Shown here piece after piece: positions 1 to 7,575 of a DNA stretch of 18,822 nucleotides; within the stretch, counting starts at the first letter, position 1; every line of letters begins with the position of its first letter. A model generated the notes under the pieces. The model was not told the DNA's origin, did not search any database, and saw only the letters and a program-made list of their open reading frames with translations. Origin of the DNA: SAR202 cluster bacterium Io17-Chloro-G7. GTDB lineage: Bacteria; Chloroflexota; Dehalococcoidia; UBA3495. Location: the NCBI GenBank assembly GCA_002817055.1, contig MUCU01000021.1:1-18822 (forward strand). Reading direction: 5' to 3'. The position numbers and the translations under genes are program-made.

Positions 1-75
1 ACCTATCTGAGCAACGGGCTTTTATGCCCTGAGAATGACAACGGTCTTACCTCCGTCCCCGGGAGTCAACATACA

Positions 76-99
76 AGAATGACACCTTTGAGGCAAGGC
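76..99 (+). repeat. Fragment of dispersed palindromic repeat (right end)
   Basis: This 24-bp segment (AGAATGACAC then TTTGAGGCAAGGC) matches the right end and flank of the fuller repeat at 7494-7517 with one mismatch. A second short fragment of the same kind (CCTGAGAATGACA) lies at 28-40. Apart from these pieces I see no gene in positions 1-207. Confidence 0.6.
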
Positions 100-345
100 C
101 GCATCTTCCCTTAGTTAGGACCCATCTTAGGTCCCAAGTATCCCCGGTTGCAATATTATGCCTTGAGCCTTGCTTGAAGTGGTGGGTAATTCGTGCGATA
201 AATTTGGGTGCAAACGAGCACTTCAAACGAGACACCCGAGACACCGAAGTCCAACGGCACGCTAATGCCTAGCAATACGCAGATGCCTGGCGATACAACT
301 GATACAACGTTCGATACAACAATCAATAAAACACTCAACAAAACA

Positions 346-1323
346 ATGAAGGATCAGGTCTGCTTGATCACCGGCGCAACCTCGGGCATCGGCAAAGCTG
401 CGGCATTGCAGCTAGCCCAGTTGGGCGCCACCGTGGTAATGGTGGGCCGCAATCCCCAACGGACCGCCGCCGCCATCGAGGAAATTCGGAGGCGAAGCGG
501 CAACAGCCACGTTGAGTCAATGCTGGCCGACCTGTCGTCTCAACAAGAAATCCGCAAGCTGGCCGAGAATTTCCAGGCTAGCTACCAGCGATTGGACGTC
601 CTGGTCAACAACGCAGGCGCAATAATGCTAACCCGTCAGAAATCTACCGATGGCATTGAGATGACCTTTGCCCTGAACCACTTGAACTACTTTTTGTTAA
701 CAAACCTGTTGTTGGACACCCTAAAAGCCAGCGGCGCAGCACGTATCATCAACGTTTCCTCGGACTCTCACCAAGGTGCCCATCTGGACTTTGAAGACCT
801 CCAGCTAGAGCACAATTACGGAGGTTACAAGGCTTACGGGCGCTCCAAGCTGGCCAACCTGCTTTTCACCTACGAATTGGACCGCCGCCTGAAAGGCAGC
901 AGCGTCACCGTCAATGCCCTGCATCCAGGATTGGTGGCAACTAAATTCCTAGCCAACAACGGGCTGCGTGGCCGGGTTTTCAACCTGTTTGTGCGCTTGG
1001 TGGGACGGAGCGCCGCCAGGGCCGCTCGCGTCATAACCTACCTGGCCTCTTCACCCGACGTGGAAGCTGTATCCGGCAAATACTTTGTCGAACATGGGTT
1101 GGTGGAATCATCCCAAGCTTCCAAAGACAAAACCACGGCGCTGAAATTGTGGCAGACCAGCGAGGAACTCACAGGGGTACCGCCGTCTTCGACCGAAAAG
1201 ATGGACTTGCCAGAAACTCCGACCACCGATGACGCGACCCAAGAAGCCGCCACAGACGTTTCTCAAGTTGATGAAGGCCACAAAGTCGACGGTTCACCAG
1301 ACGGTCGGGGTCCATCCGAGTAA
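346..1323 (+). CDS. Short-chain dehydrogenase/reductase, retinol-dehydrogenase-like
   Basis: Classical NAD(P)-dependent SDR that probably oxidises or reduces an alcohol/ketone in the cytoplasm; the substrate is unknown. Numbering from the ATG at 346: the Rossmann motif TGATSGIG is at residues 9-16, NNAG at 88-91, the catalytic-serine region VSSDSH at about 137-142, and the active-site YGRSK gives Tyr164 and Lys168. The NH and SKLAN motifs resemble the RDH11-14/WWOX-like group. The frame is open back to a GTG at 208, but those extra 46 codons are a Thr/Asn-rich low-complexity stretch carrying GATACAAC three times (292, 301, 313). I therefore prefer the ATG at 346, although neither start has a clear Shine-Dalgarno. 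The family normally ends near the ELTGV segment; here about 47 more residues follow, rich in Thr, Asp, Glu and Pro. No terminator was seen downstream. Confidence 0.88.
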   Translation: MKDQVCLITGATSGIGKAAALQLAQLGATVVMVGRNPQRTAAAIEEIRRRSGNSHVESMLADLSSQQEIRKLAENFQASYQRLDVLVNNAGAIMLTRQKSTDGIEMTFALNHLNYFLLTNLLLDTLKASGAARIINVSSDSHQGAHLDFEDLQLEHNYGGYKAYGRSKLANLLFTYELDRRLKGSSVTVNALHPGLVATKFLANNGLRGRVFNLFVRLVGRSAARAARVITYLASSPDVEAVSGKYFVEHGLVESSQASKDKTTALKLWQTSEELTGVPPSSTEKMDLPETPTTDDATQEAATDVSQVDEGHKVDGSPDGRGPSE

Positions 1324-1563
1324 GCAACTGCGTAAACAACGGCTGCCCGATTTCCCAATCGTAGTTAGCCGCGAATTCCCACGCAAATCACTTATCCAGG
1401 CACCCCGCCGTAACACTCCTAATAATTAGACAATTGACGAGACACTCACGCCGTCTCACCGGCGCAGGCGGGTGCCCAGGCTTGTGGGGGTTGAGACAGT
1501 CGCACTCTCGGGCCTACGGGTGGTAGCGACTTTGGCACATCATCCACTCATATCTCCTCTGGT
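1324..1563. other. Intergenic stretch with two possible stem-loops, no gene
   Basis: No convincing coding frame. Two weak inverted repeats are visible: GTCTC near 1453 with GAGAC near 1492, and GTCGC at 1499 with GCGAC about 1526-1530. An AATAATT...TTGACGAGACACTCAC motif at about 1420-1448 resembles the 36-bp repeat units at 2952-3059. No T-run follows either stem, so I do not call a terminator. Confidence 0.35.
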
Positions 1564-1592
1564 TTGACACCAAAGATTTGCCCTCACATAAT
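1564..1592 (+). promoter_or_regulatory. Sigma70-type promoter for the FAD oxidoreductase
   Basis: TTGACA at 1564-1569, a 17-base spacer, then CATAAT at 1587-1592. The -35 box is perfect and the -10 box has one mismatch. The predicted transcript would start near 1599 and leave a leader of about 38 bases before the ATG at 1637. Confidence 0.7.
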
Positions 1593-1636
1593 TCGACCCA
1601 GTATTTACCAAATCGGGACGGGGTAATTAGTTAAAT

Positions 1637-2842
1637 ATGGCTGAAAATCCAGACGTGATCGTCGTGGGCGCCGGTGTCATCGGATGTTCCGTGGCCTACT
1701 ATCTTTCCAAGCAAGGCGCAAAAGTGACAGTGCTGGAAAGAGAGTCCATTTGCAGCGGAGCGTCAGCCCATGCCACAGGCTCCCTCAGCCTTTTGGGCGC
1801 CGAGTTCTCTCCGGGGCCGTCTTTCCAATTCGCTTTGGCCGCAGACCGGGAGTTCCCGGACTTGGTGCGCGGCCTAGAAGAAGAGACTGGCATGGACCTG
1901 CTGTACCAGCAGCGTCCTTCCCTGCGCTTGGCCTTGGACGAAGAGGAAGAGGCCATGATCAAGGGCCTAATGACTTGGCAGGAAGAACATGTGGCTATGA
2001 AATGGATAGACTCCGAAGAGGTACGGCGGATAGAGCCAAGGCTTACTCCCAACGTTCGGGGCGCAGTTTACGAAAACCGGTCGTCGCAACTCGACAGCTA
2101 CCGGCTGACGCTGGCCCTGGGACAGGCCGCCGAGAAACGGGGCGCCCAACTGATCCTCAGGCCCGCCACCGGCCTCGTTACCAACGGCTCGACGGTAACC
2201 GGCGTGCGCACCTCCTCCGGCGAAATGTCTTGCGGCACGGTGGTCCTGGCCGCCGGGGTTTGGAGCGCCGCCTTTAGTGAAGATCTGCGTTATACCATCC
2301 CGGTGCAGGCGCTTAAAGGCGAGCGGCTAATGCTGCGATTTCCCGGAGAGCCTTTGCCGGTGCTCATAAGCTCGCCTAAACGAGGCCACATGATCAGCCG
2401 GTTGGACGGTATGCTGAGCGTGGGCAGCACCGGGGGCCGCGACTATGACCAGCAAGACCTGTTCCTGGGAGACGCATCCGATCGCCAGCCCACGGAAACC
2501 GCCAAGGTGGAGTTGCTGCAGCGGGCCATTGACGTGCTGCCTGCTTTGGGGGATGCCGAGTTGGTGCATCAGCTTGCCGGCTCCCGGCCCCTTAGCCCAG
2601 ACCGATTTCCCATCATCGGCCCGGCCCCCGGCTGGGAGGGAGTGGTCCTAGCCACCGGACACGGCACCAAGGGTGTGCACTTGGGCCCGGTCACTGGCCG
2701 GAACGTAGCCGATTACATATTGGACGGGTGCGCTCAAGTGCCCCAGCTTCTGGAGGCGTTCTCGCCAGCCCGGTTCACGGACGGGTCCACTAAAGGGTCG
2801 GACCAAGATTTCTACGCCGCCGGCCAACGGGTTGAAGAATAG
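1637..2842 (+). CDS. FAD-dependent oxidoreductase, DAO family (glycine/sarcosine oxidase-like)
   Basis: Member of the D-amino-acid oxidase/ThiO/sarcosine oxidase superfamily, which oxidises amino or N-methyl-amino groups using FAD. At 401 aa it has the usual family length. The N-terminal dinucleotide-binding motif GAGVIG is at residues 11-16, and the acidic ribose-binding residue is Glu34 at the end of beta-2. A middle VLAAGVWS segment and a C-terminal SRPLSPDRFPIIG followed by ATGHGTKGVHLGP (about 339-351) are the hallmarks of the glycine-oxidase/DadA type. The exact substrate cannot be read from the sequence. The ATG lies behind a good promoter but only a weak GGGG stretch about 14 bases upstream could serve as ribosome binding site. 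It stands alone, followed by about 100 bp before the repeat array of the hydrolase. Confidence 0.88.
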   Translation: MAENPDVIVVGAGVIGCSVAYYLSKQGAKVTVLERESICSGASAHATGSLSLLGAEFSPGPSFQFALAADREFPDLVRGLEEETGMDLLYQQRPSLRLALDEEEEAMIKGLMTWQEEHVAMKWIDSEEVRRIEPRLTPNVRGAVYENRSSQLDSYRLTLALGQAAEKRGAQLILRPATGLVTNGSTVTGVRTSSGEMSCGTVVLAAGVWSAAFSEDLRYTIPVQALKGERLMLRFPGEPLPVLISSPKRGHMISRLDGMLSVGSTGGRDYDQQDLFLGDASDRQPTETAKVELLQRAIDVLPALGDAELVHQLAGSRPLSPDRFPIIGPAPGWEGVVLATGHGTKGVHLGPVTGRNVADYILDGCAQVPQLLEAFSPARFTDGSTKGSDQDFYAAGQRVEE

Positions 2843-2951
2843 GCTTGTTCGCCGCTGAGGCTCAGAGGGCGCGGAGTATCCGGAGCATTTATTGGCCTAA
2901 GCGGCCTCGGAGCCTGTGGGGTGAGGTTACCAGCGACGTTTGACAATCTTC

Positions 2952-3059
2952 GACGTAAACACTCACCGAAGATTCTTGGATAATTTTGACGAGGACACTC
3001 CCCCAAGATTCTTGAATAATTCTGACGGAGACACTCCCCGAAGCTTCTTGAATATTCTT
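2952..3059. repeat. Three 36-bp tandem direct repeats upstream of the hydrolase
   Basis: Units at 2952-2987, 2988-3023 and 3024-3059 follow head to tail with no spacer. The shared core is GACG, three variable bases, ACACTC, CC, AAG, TTCTTG and an AT-rich end. The last unit ends at the base before the AAGGAG ribosome binding site. The array is preceded by TTGACA at 2940-2945, but there is no -10 box at the right distance. The position fits a multi-site operator or mRNA leader rather than coding sequence, although the 36-bp period keeps the frame open back to an ATG at 2940. Confidence 0.8.
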
Positions 3060-3071
3060 AAGGAGAGAAAA

Positions 3072-3962
3072 ATGAAACGAGCAGTGGAATTTTACAGTGA
3101 AGGATTCAAACTCTGTGGCGACGTTTACACTCCCGAAGGCATGCAGTCAGGAGAACAACGGTCCGCCGTGCTTTTGTGTCACGGCTATACCGGCGTTAAG
3201 GACCTGTATTTGCCCGACAACGCCAAGACGCTTAACGATGCTGGATACGTTGCCATGACCTTCGACTACAAAGGTTGGGGGGATAGCGAGGGCACCCGTA
3301 GCCGCCTTGCCCCTTACAGCCGGGTCATGGATGTCCAAGCGGCCATGACTTTCTTGGGTCTTCAGCCCGAGGTCGATGAAGAAAGAATCGGCATTTATGG
3401 CACAAGCTACGGCGGCGCGACCGTGTCTTGGGTGGGCGCCGTCGACCAACGGGCCAAGTGCATCGTCTCCGTGGTTGGTATCGGCCACGGGGCACGGTGG
3501 ATGAGCCGGGTACGCCGGGTCGACGAGTGGTACGACCTTCAAGAAGAGTCCAAGGACGACCGCGATAAGCGGGCAACCACCGGCACGTCCAAGTTGGTGG
3601 AGCGCAGCAAAATCCTGCTGCCCGACCGCCAGTCCGCCGAATTGGCCGAGGCCGCCCGGCGCAACCACCCGGCCGCCGTAAGCACCATCCCCATCGAATA
3701 CGTGGACGACACGGTGGGCTTCAATCCCGAGTGGATCGTGGGCCATATTTCACCCAGGCCCATCCTGTTCATCACCAGCGATAACGATCGCTTGGTCCTG
3801 CCCGAAGAGTCGGAGCAACTCTACGCCCATGCTGGCGAGCCAAAAAAACTTGTGGTGCTAAAGGGTTACGGTCACTATGAGGTGTATACGGAGCCAGCCT
3901 TTAGCGAAGTGATGGGCGCGACGCTGGACTGGTATCAAAAGTATCTACCGGCCAGAGGTTAA
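3072..3962 (+). CDS. Alpha/beta hydrolase (dienelactone hydrolase / S9-S15 esterase-like)
   Basis: Cytoplasmic serine hydrolase, 296 aa from the ATG at 3072. This start is supported by AAGGAG at 3060-3065, seven bases or less from the ATG; an upstream in-frame ATG at 2940 would only translate the repeat array. The nucleophile elbow GTSYGG places Ser112. The acid is most likely Asp239 in TSDNDRLV and the histidine is His268 in GYGHYEVY. The HGYTG oxyanion-hole region is at about 37-41, and FDYKGWGDSEG at about 64-74 is typical of the dienelactone-hydrolase/YcjY-like group. The substrate is probably an ester or lactone, but this is not determined. Only 2 bp separate its stop from the next gene, so the two are probably translationally coupled. 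Confidence 0.88.
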   Translation: MKRAVEFYSEGFKLCGDVYTPEGMQSGEQRSAVLLCHGYTGVKDLYLPDNAKTLNDAGYVAMTFDYKGWGDSEGTRSRLAPYSRVMDVQAAMTFLGLQPEVDEERIGIYGTSYGGATVSWVGAVDQRAKCIVSVVGIGHGARWMSRVRRVDEWYDLQEESKDDRDKRATTGTSKLVERSKILLPDRQSAELAEAARRNHPAAVSTIPIEYVDDTVGFNPEWIVGHISPRPILFITSDNDRLVLPEESEQLYAHAGEPKKLVVLKGYGHYEVYTEPAFSEVMGATLDWYQKYLPARG

Positions 3963-3964
3963 AG

Positions 3965-4324
3965 TTGACCCCCGAAGTGGTCAGGGCGTTGGAACAGGAC
4001 AGGACCATCGACATTACCACCACCGGCAAACGAACGGGGGAACCCCGGCGCAAAGAGATTTGGTTCCATAACCTGGACGGACGCCTGTATATCACTGGGC
4101 CGCCGGGTTCTCGCGACTGGTACGCCAACCTGGTGGCCCACCCCGAGTTCACGTTTCACCTGAAGGAAAGCGTCCAAGCGGACCTGCCAGCGGTGGCCAC
4201 ATCCGTTTTGGACCAAGCCCAGCGCCGGGAAATCATGGCCGCCATCCACCGCAAGCTCGGTGGCTACCGGGACCTGGAAGAGTGGGTGGCCAAAAGTCCC
4301 TTGGTGGAAGTCAAACTGGCCTGA
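3965..4324 (+). CDS. Nitroreductase-family deazaflavin (F420)-dependent oxidoreductase (DUF385/Ddn-like)
   Basis: Small (119 aa) split-barrel protein of the F420H2-dependent quinone/nitro reductase family. The family signature is the TTTGKRTGEPRR segment near residue 18, followed by IWFH, DGRLYITG, and then RDWYANLVAHPEF. Family knowledge says such proteins use reduced coenzyme F420 to reduce quinones or nitro compounds; some relatives use other cofactors, so F420 use is inferred. The start is a TTG at 3965, two bases after the hydrolase stop, with AGAGG inside the end of the hydrolase gene as ribosome binding site. No terminator is obvious after it. Confidence 0.85.
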   Translation: MTPEVVRALEQDRTIDITTTGKRTGEPRRKEIWFHNLDGRLYITGPPGSRDWYANLVAHPEFTFHLKESVQADLPAVATSVLDQAQRREIMAAIHRKLGGYRDLEEWVAKSPLVEVKLA

Positions 4325-4683
4325 TAATTTGGCCTGAATCACTGCACCTTCGGTACCAGGCAGGCCCTTTAACACAGGCTCCATTGCGATTTTTGGACTG
4401 GCGCCTGAGCACAGGGAAGGGTCTTGGAGGTCGAACTGACATCTCGTGACCGGTCGAGTGTTCGGCTGCTTCGCCGCTGCGCTTCTCAGCATGACGTTTT
4501 CGAGGAGAAAAACGTTTTTGAAGCAAGGCTGCGGTGACAACATCAGGTCCATTTGCCAGGTGGAGGGAGGCAATTGCTAGAGGTTAAGCCATGTAAGCCG
4601 CCGCATTTCGATAATACGTTAATACATTACTTTTCCCCGCAATACGGGCGGAAACAGACGCCTTTACCCGTGCTCGTTTGAAC
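4325..4683. other. Intergenic stretch with a degraded dispersed repeat
   Basis: No gene seen. Around 4466-4530 the sequence (GCTTCGCCGCTGCGCTTCTCAGCATGAC, then GTTTTTGAAGCAAGGC) is a degenerate copy of the right half and flank of the repeat at 7428-7517. It has picked up a small internal hairpin, ACGTTTT at 4494-4500 pairing with AAAACGT at 4509-4515. Confidence 0.5.
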
Positions 4684-4712
4684 TTGACACGATTTGTCGC
4701 TAACCTTACGAT
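4684..4712 (+). promoter_or_regulatory. Sigma70-type promoter of the DUF1800-DUF1501 operon
   Basis: TTGACA at 4684-4689, a 17-base spacer and TACGAT at 4707-4712. The predicted start lies near 4719, giving a leader of about 50 bases that ends in the strong GAGGAGGG ribosome binding site (4756-4763) before the ATG at 4770. Confidence 0.65.
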
Positions 4713-4769
4713 GTTACTCAACTAATAGTAATTATTACGCAGGAATCTGTAGCCTGAGGAGGGACTGCC

Positions 4770-6173
4770 ATGCCCCACCAAGAAGACATAGCGTTAATGG
4801 CTCACTTGATGCGGCGCGCCGGATTCGGCGCACCCAGGGAAGAGCTTGAGGCCCGCATGGCCAAGGGTTACGAAGCTACGGTGGAAGAGTTGCTTCACCC
4901 CGAGCAGCAACCCCCAATTGACGAAGATATGCTCTACCGCTTTTTCCCCGGTTACGAAGGCGCCTTGGGGCCCCCCATCAACCAAGCGGACTGGGTGTAC
5001 CGGATGATAAATACGGTCCGTCCGCTAGAAGAAAAGATGGCCCTCTTCTGGCACCAATTGTTCGCCACCGGTAACTCCAAGGTGGACAACCCGCCGGAGT
5101 TAACCCAACAAATAGTCATGTTCCGAAACCGAGGTCTGGGCAGTTTCCGGAACTTGCTGGTGGAACTAGCCAAGTCGCCGGCAATGATCTACTGGCTGGA
5201 CAACAACGGCAACCACGCCGACGCAATCAACGAAAACTGGGGCCGGGAGTTGATGGAACTCTTCGCCTTGGGAGTGGGGAACTACTCCGAAGAGGACATC
5301 AAAGAAGCCTCCCGGGCTTTCACCGGGTGGACCATCGCACCCAAAATACCGCGCAACCCTCTGGGCCGCTTTTATTGGAAGTTCGAGTACAAGCCCGAGG
5401 ACCACGACGATGGCGAAAAGACTTTTCTGGGCCATACCGGCAACTTCAATGGTGAAGACGTAATCGACATTTTGGTCGACCAAGAAGCTTCGCCCAAGTT
5501 CCTATCCCGGCACCTTTATAACTTCTTTGTTGCCGATGAGCCCCAAGTGCCAGCTTGGGACATTACGCCGCCGAGAGACCCGGAAGCCATTCAGATGCTG
5601 GTAGACGCCTACAAGGACTCCAACAACGACATCCGCTCCATGTTGCGGGTCTTGTTTAACTCGGATTTCTTCAAAAACGCTCGGTTCGCCAGGGTAAAAA
5701 GCCCTGCCGAGTTGGTGGTAGGCACCGCTCGCATGGCTGGCAACTACAACGCTCCCAGGCCAGGGTTCAACATGCTGGCCATGGAATGTAACTGGCAGGG
5801 CCAAGAGTTGCTGAACCCGCCCAGCGTGGAAAGCTGGCACACCGGCTCCGAGTGGATTGACGGTGGCGCTTTGGTGCGGCGGGTGAACTATGCCGCCAAC
5901 CTCTTGGGCGATACCAGCTTGCCCGGGGTTAAATTGATCATTGGGCGGCTAAAAGACCGCGGCAACCTTTCCCCAGCGGAGACTGTTGCTGCTTGCCTCG
6001 ACGTTATCGGCCCTCTGGATGTCAGCGAAGCCACCTACGGGGAATTACTGGCCCAGGCTCAAGAGGAAGGGGGACTCCGTTGGAATACTGACGAAGAGGC
6101 CACTAGGTCGGAGCAGAGAATCGGTATTCTGCTGGCCCTGATAGCCGCTTCCAGAGACTATCAGTTCGCATAA
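4770..6173 (+). CDS. DUF1800 family protein
   Basis: Clear DUF1800 member (467 aa, normal length). Seen in order: LMRRAGFGA at residues 13-21; EEKMALFWHQLFATG at 87-101; NENWGRELMELFALG at 154-168; YSEEDIKEASRAFTGW at 172-187; DHDDGEKTFLG at 211-221. The biochemical role of the family is not established. Its genes are usually next to DUF1501 genes, as here, and many relatives are exported. This copy has no visible signal peptide or Tat motif at its N terminus, so it appears cytoplasmic unless exported with a partner. The start is fixed by GAGGAGGG seven bases upstream. The DUF1501 gene follows after 49 bp in the same direction, so the two form an operon. Confidence 0.92.
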   Translation: MPHQEDIALMAHLMRRAGFGAPREELEARMAKGYEATVEELLHPEQQPPIDEDMLYRFFPGYEGALGPPINQADWVYRMINTVRPLEEKMALFWHQLFATGNSKVDNPPELTQQIVMFRNRGLGSFRNLLVELAKSPAMIYWLDNNGNHADAINENWGRELMELFALGVGNYSEEDIKEASRAFTGWTIAPKIPRNPLGRFYWKFEYKPEDHDDGEKTFLGHTGNFNGEDVIDILVDQEASPKFLSRHLYNFFVADEPQVPAWDITPPRDPEAIQMLVDAYKDSNNDIRSMLRVLFNSDFFKNARFARVKSPAELVVGTARMAGNYNAPRPGFNMLAMECNWQGQELLNPPSVESWHTGSEWIDGGALVRRVNYAANLLGDTSLPGVKLIIGRLKDRGNLSPAETVAACLDVIGPLDVSEATYGELLAQAQEEGGLRWNTDEEATRSEQRIGILLALIAASRDYQFA

Positions 6174-6222
6174 TATAATTTAGCCAGAATTTACAAACCC
6201 GCACAGGATAGGAGAAGTTGGT

Positions 6223-7359
6223 ATGGCGACCACCAAAAAGGACCCGGTGCTGGTTATCCTTCAACTCACCGGAGCCAACGATTACCTAAACACGGTTATC
6301 CCTTACAACGAACCGCTTTACCGGGACAATCGTCCCAAAGTCCACATTCCGGAAGACCAGATGTTGCCTATCGACGATACGTTGGCTTTCCGACCCAATA
6401 TGGAACCATTCAAAGCCATATACGACGAAGGCAGGATGGCTATTGTCCACGGAATCGGCTTTAAAAATTCTCCTCGGTCCCACTTCCGGGCTATGGACAT
6501 CTGGCACACCTGCGAGCCGGAAATAGTCGGCACTCAAGGGTGGGTCGCTAAAATGACCCGGGACTTGGACCCCAACGGTGAAAACGTGGTCAAGACAGTC
6601 AACTTCGGCCAAGGGCTGCCTAGGGCCTTGGCGCTTCGAGGGACTCCGGTGACCTCGGTTTCCAACCTGGAGACCTACGGCGTCCTGTCCAGCGTGCCGG
6701 GAGTCGCAGCCGAAGAAGAACGGAACCAACTGCTGGACCGTTTCGCTAGGATGTACGCCCCGGCCATCGGCACCGGGCCCACCATGGACTACTTGGGCCA
6801 GACCGGGCGCGACGCTTTGAAGGGCGCAGACATCATCAAGTCGGCACCGGAAAAGTATTCCTCCACCATCGAATACGCCGACAACCCCATCGCCAAGTCT
6901 CTTAGGGACGTGGCCCGGGTGCACCTGGCAGACCTGGGCACCCAGATTTTCTATACCGCCCACGGGCCTTTCGACACCCACTTCAACCAACCGCCGATGC
7001 ACACCAAGCTGTGGACCGAAGTCTCCGGGGCCATTAGCGACTTCTTAGCCGACCTCAAAGAGCATGATGCTGGCGAGAATTTGATAATGATGCTGTTCAC
7101 CGAGTTCGGGCGTCGGGTGAAAGACAATGGCACCGGCACCGACCACGGTGCTGGCGGTGTTGCTTTTGTCATCGGCGACCGCGTGAAGGGCGGCATGTAC
7201 GGCACCTATCCTTCCCTCAAGCCCGAGGACCTGAGCCAGGGCGACTTGGCCCCCAACTACGACTTCCGGGGCTTCTACTCCAGCGTCATTGACCAGTGGA
7301 TGGGCCTGGATGCTGTGCCCATCGTGGGCGGGAAGTTCGAACAGATGGCCTTCGTCTAG
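6223..7359 (+). CDS. DUF1501 family protein (alkaline-phosphatase/sulfatase-like fold)
   Basis: DUF1501 member (378 aa), a family placed near the alkaline phosphatase/sulfatase superfamily with unproven activity. Visible signatures: LQLTGANDYLNTVIPY at about 13-28; SPRSHFRAMDIWHT at 83-96; the metal-site-like FDTHFNQ at 250-256; TEFGRRV at 293-299; and TGTDHGAGG with Asp307-His308. Most relatives carry a Tat signal; this one starts directly with MATTKKDPVLVILQL and has none. AGGAGA at 6210-6215 supports the ATG. It forms an operon with the DUF1800 gene and is followed seven bases later by a strong hairpin. Confidence 0.92.
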   Translation: MATTKKDPVLVILQLTGANDYLNTVIPYNEPLYRDNRPKVHIPEDQMLPIDDTLAFRPNMEPFKAIYDEGRMAIVHGIGFKNSPRSHFRAMDIWHTCEPEIVGTQGWVAKMTRDLDPNGENVVKTVNFGQGLPRALALRGTPVTSVSNLETYGVLSSVPGVAAEEERNQLLDRFARMYAPAIGTGPTMDYLGQTGRDALKGADIIKSAPEKYSSTIEYADNPIAKSLRDVARVHLADLGTQIFYTAHGPFDTHFNQPPMHTKLWTEVSGAISDFLADLKEHDAGENLIMMLFTEFGRRVKDNGTGTDHGAGGVAFVIGDRVKGGMYGTYPSLKPEDLSQGDLAPNYDFRGFYSSVIDQWMGLDAVPIVGGKFEQMAFV

Positions 7360-7365
7360 ATCATT

Positions 7366-7404
7366 AAAGCCAGCCTTCCCCCTTAATGCGGGAAGGCTGG
7401 CTTT
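7366..7404 (+). terminator. Rho-independent terminator after DUF1501
   Basis: A perfect 15-bp stem, 7366-7380 pairing with 7390-7404, with a 9-base loop starts six bases after the stop codon. The stem ends in AAA/TTT, but no further T-run follows, so it may also work as an mRNA 3' stabiliser. The symmetric A and T ends could allow bidirectional action. Confidence 0.75.
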
Positions 7405-7427
7405 GCACCAAAAGTCACCGGCAGTTT

Positions 7428-7517
7428 GTCATTCTGAACGAAGTGAAGAATCTTCGCGCCTGAGGAACCAGTTGCTTCGTCGCTTCGCTCCTCAGAATGA
7501 CACTTTTGAGGCAAGGC
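7428..7517. repeat. Dispersed palindromic repeat (REP/MITE-like)
   Basis: The left arm GTCATTCTGAACGAAG begins at 7428 and the right arm ending TCAGAATGAC finishes at 7501, forming an imperfect inverted repeat of about 74 bp. The conserved flank CTTTTGAGGCAAGGC runs on to 7517. Partial or decayed copies lie at 28-40, 76-99 and 4466-4530. Sequences of this GTCATTCTGA-GCGAAG type are common interspersed repeats in uncultured Chloroflexota assemblies (general knowledge). It encodes nothing and separates the DUF1501 terminator from the NHL gene. Confidence 0.7.
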
Positions 7518-7575
7518 AGGCGAAGGCTAGGATGGGGAAGATCCCCGTAGCTGAAGAAGCTTTGGAGGAACAAGA

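Noticed and set aside
1440..1531. Riboswitch or T-box in the leader of the FAD oxidoreductase
   Set aside because: The small stems lie upstream of the best promoter, so they would not be in the transcript, and no known riboswitch core motif was recognised.
1684..2277. Long + strand ORF in another frame inside the FAD oxidoreductase
   Set aside because: Arg/Gly/Pro-rich shadow translation of a clear gene; no ribosome site or family motifs.
2851..2905. Imperfect inverted repeat GCCGCTGAGGC / GCCTAAGCGGC after the FAD oxidoreductase
   Set aside because: The loop is over 30 bases, there is one mismatch and no T-run; too weak to call a terminator.
2952..3059. CRISPR array
   Set aside because: The 36-bp units are directly head to tail with no unique spacers, number only three, and end at a ribosome binding site; no cas genes are present.
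3147..3746. Minus-strand ORF of 199 codons over the alpha/beta hydrolase
   Set aside because: Shadow frame of a gene with a clear catalytic triad and a strong start.
3959..4573. Minus-strand ORF of 204 codons over the F420-type reductase and the following gap
   Set aside because: Runs antisense through a recognised gene and a decayed repeat; no family pattern.
6286..7002. Minus-strand ORF of 238 codons over DUF1501
   Set aside because: Shadow frame with Val/Gly/His-rich composition opposite a clear DUF1501 protein.
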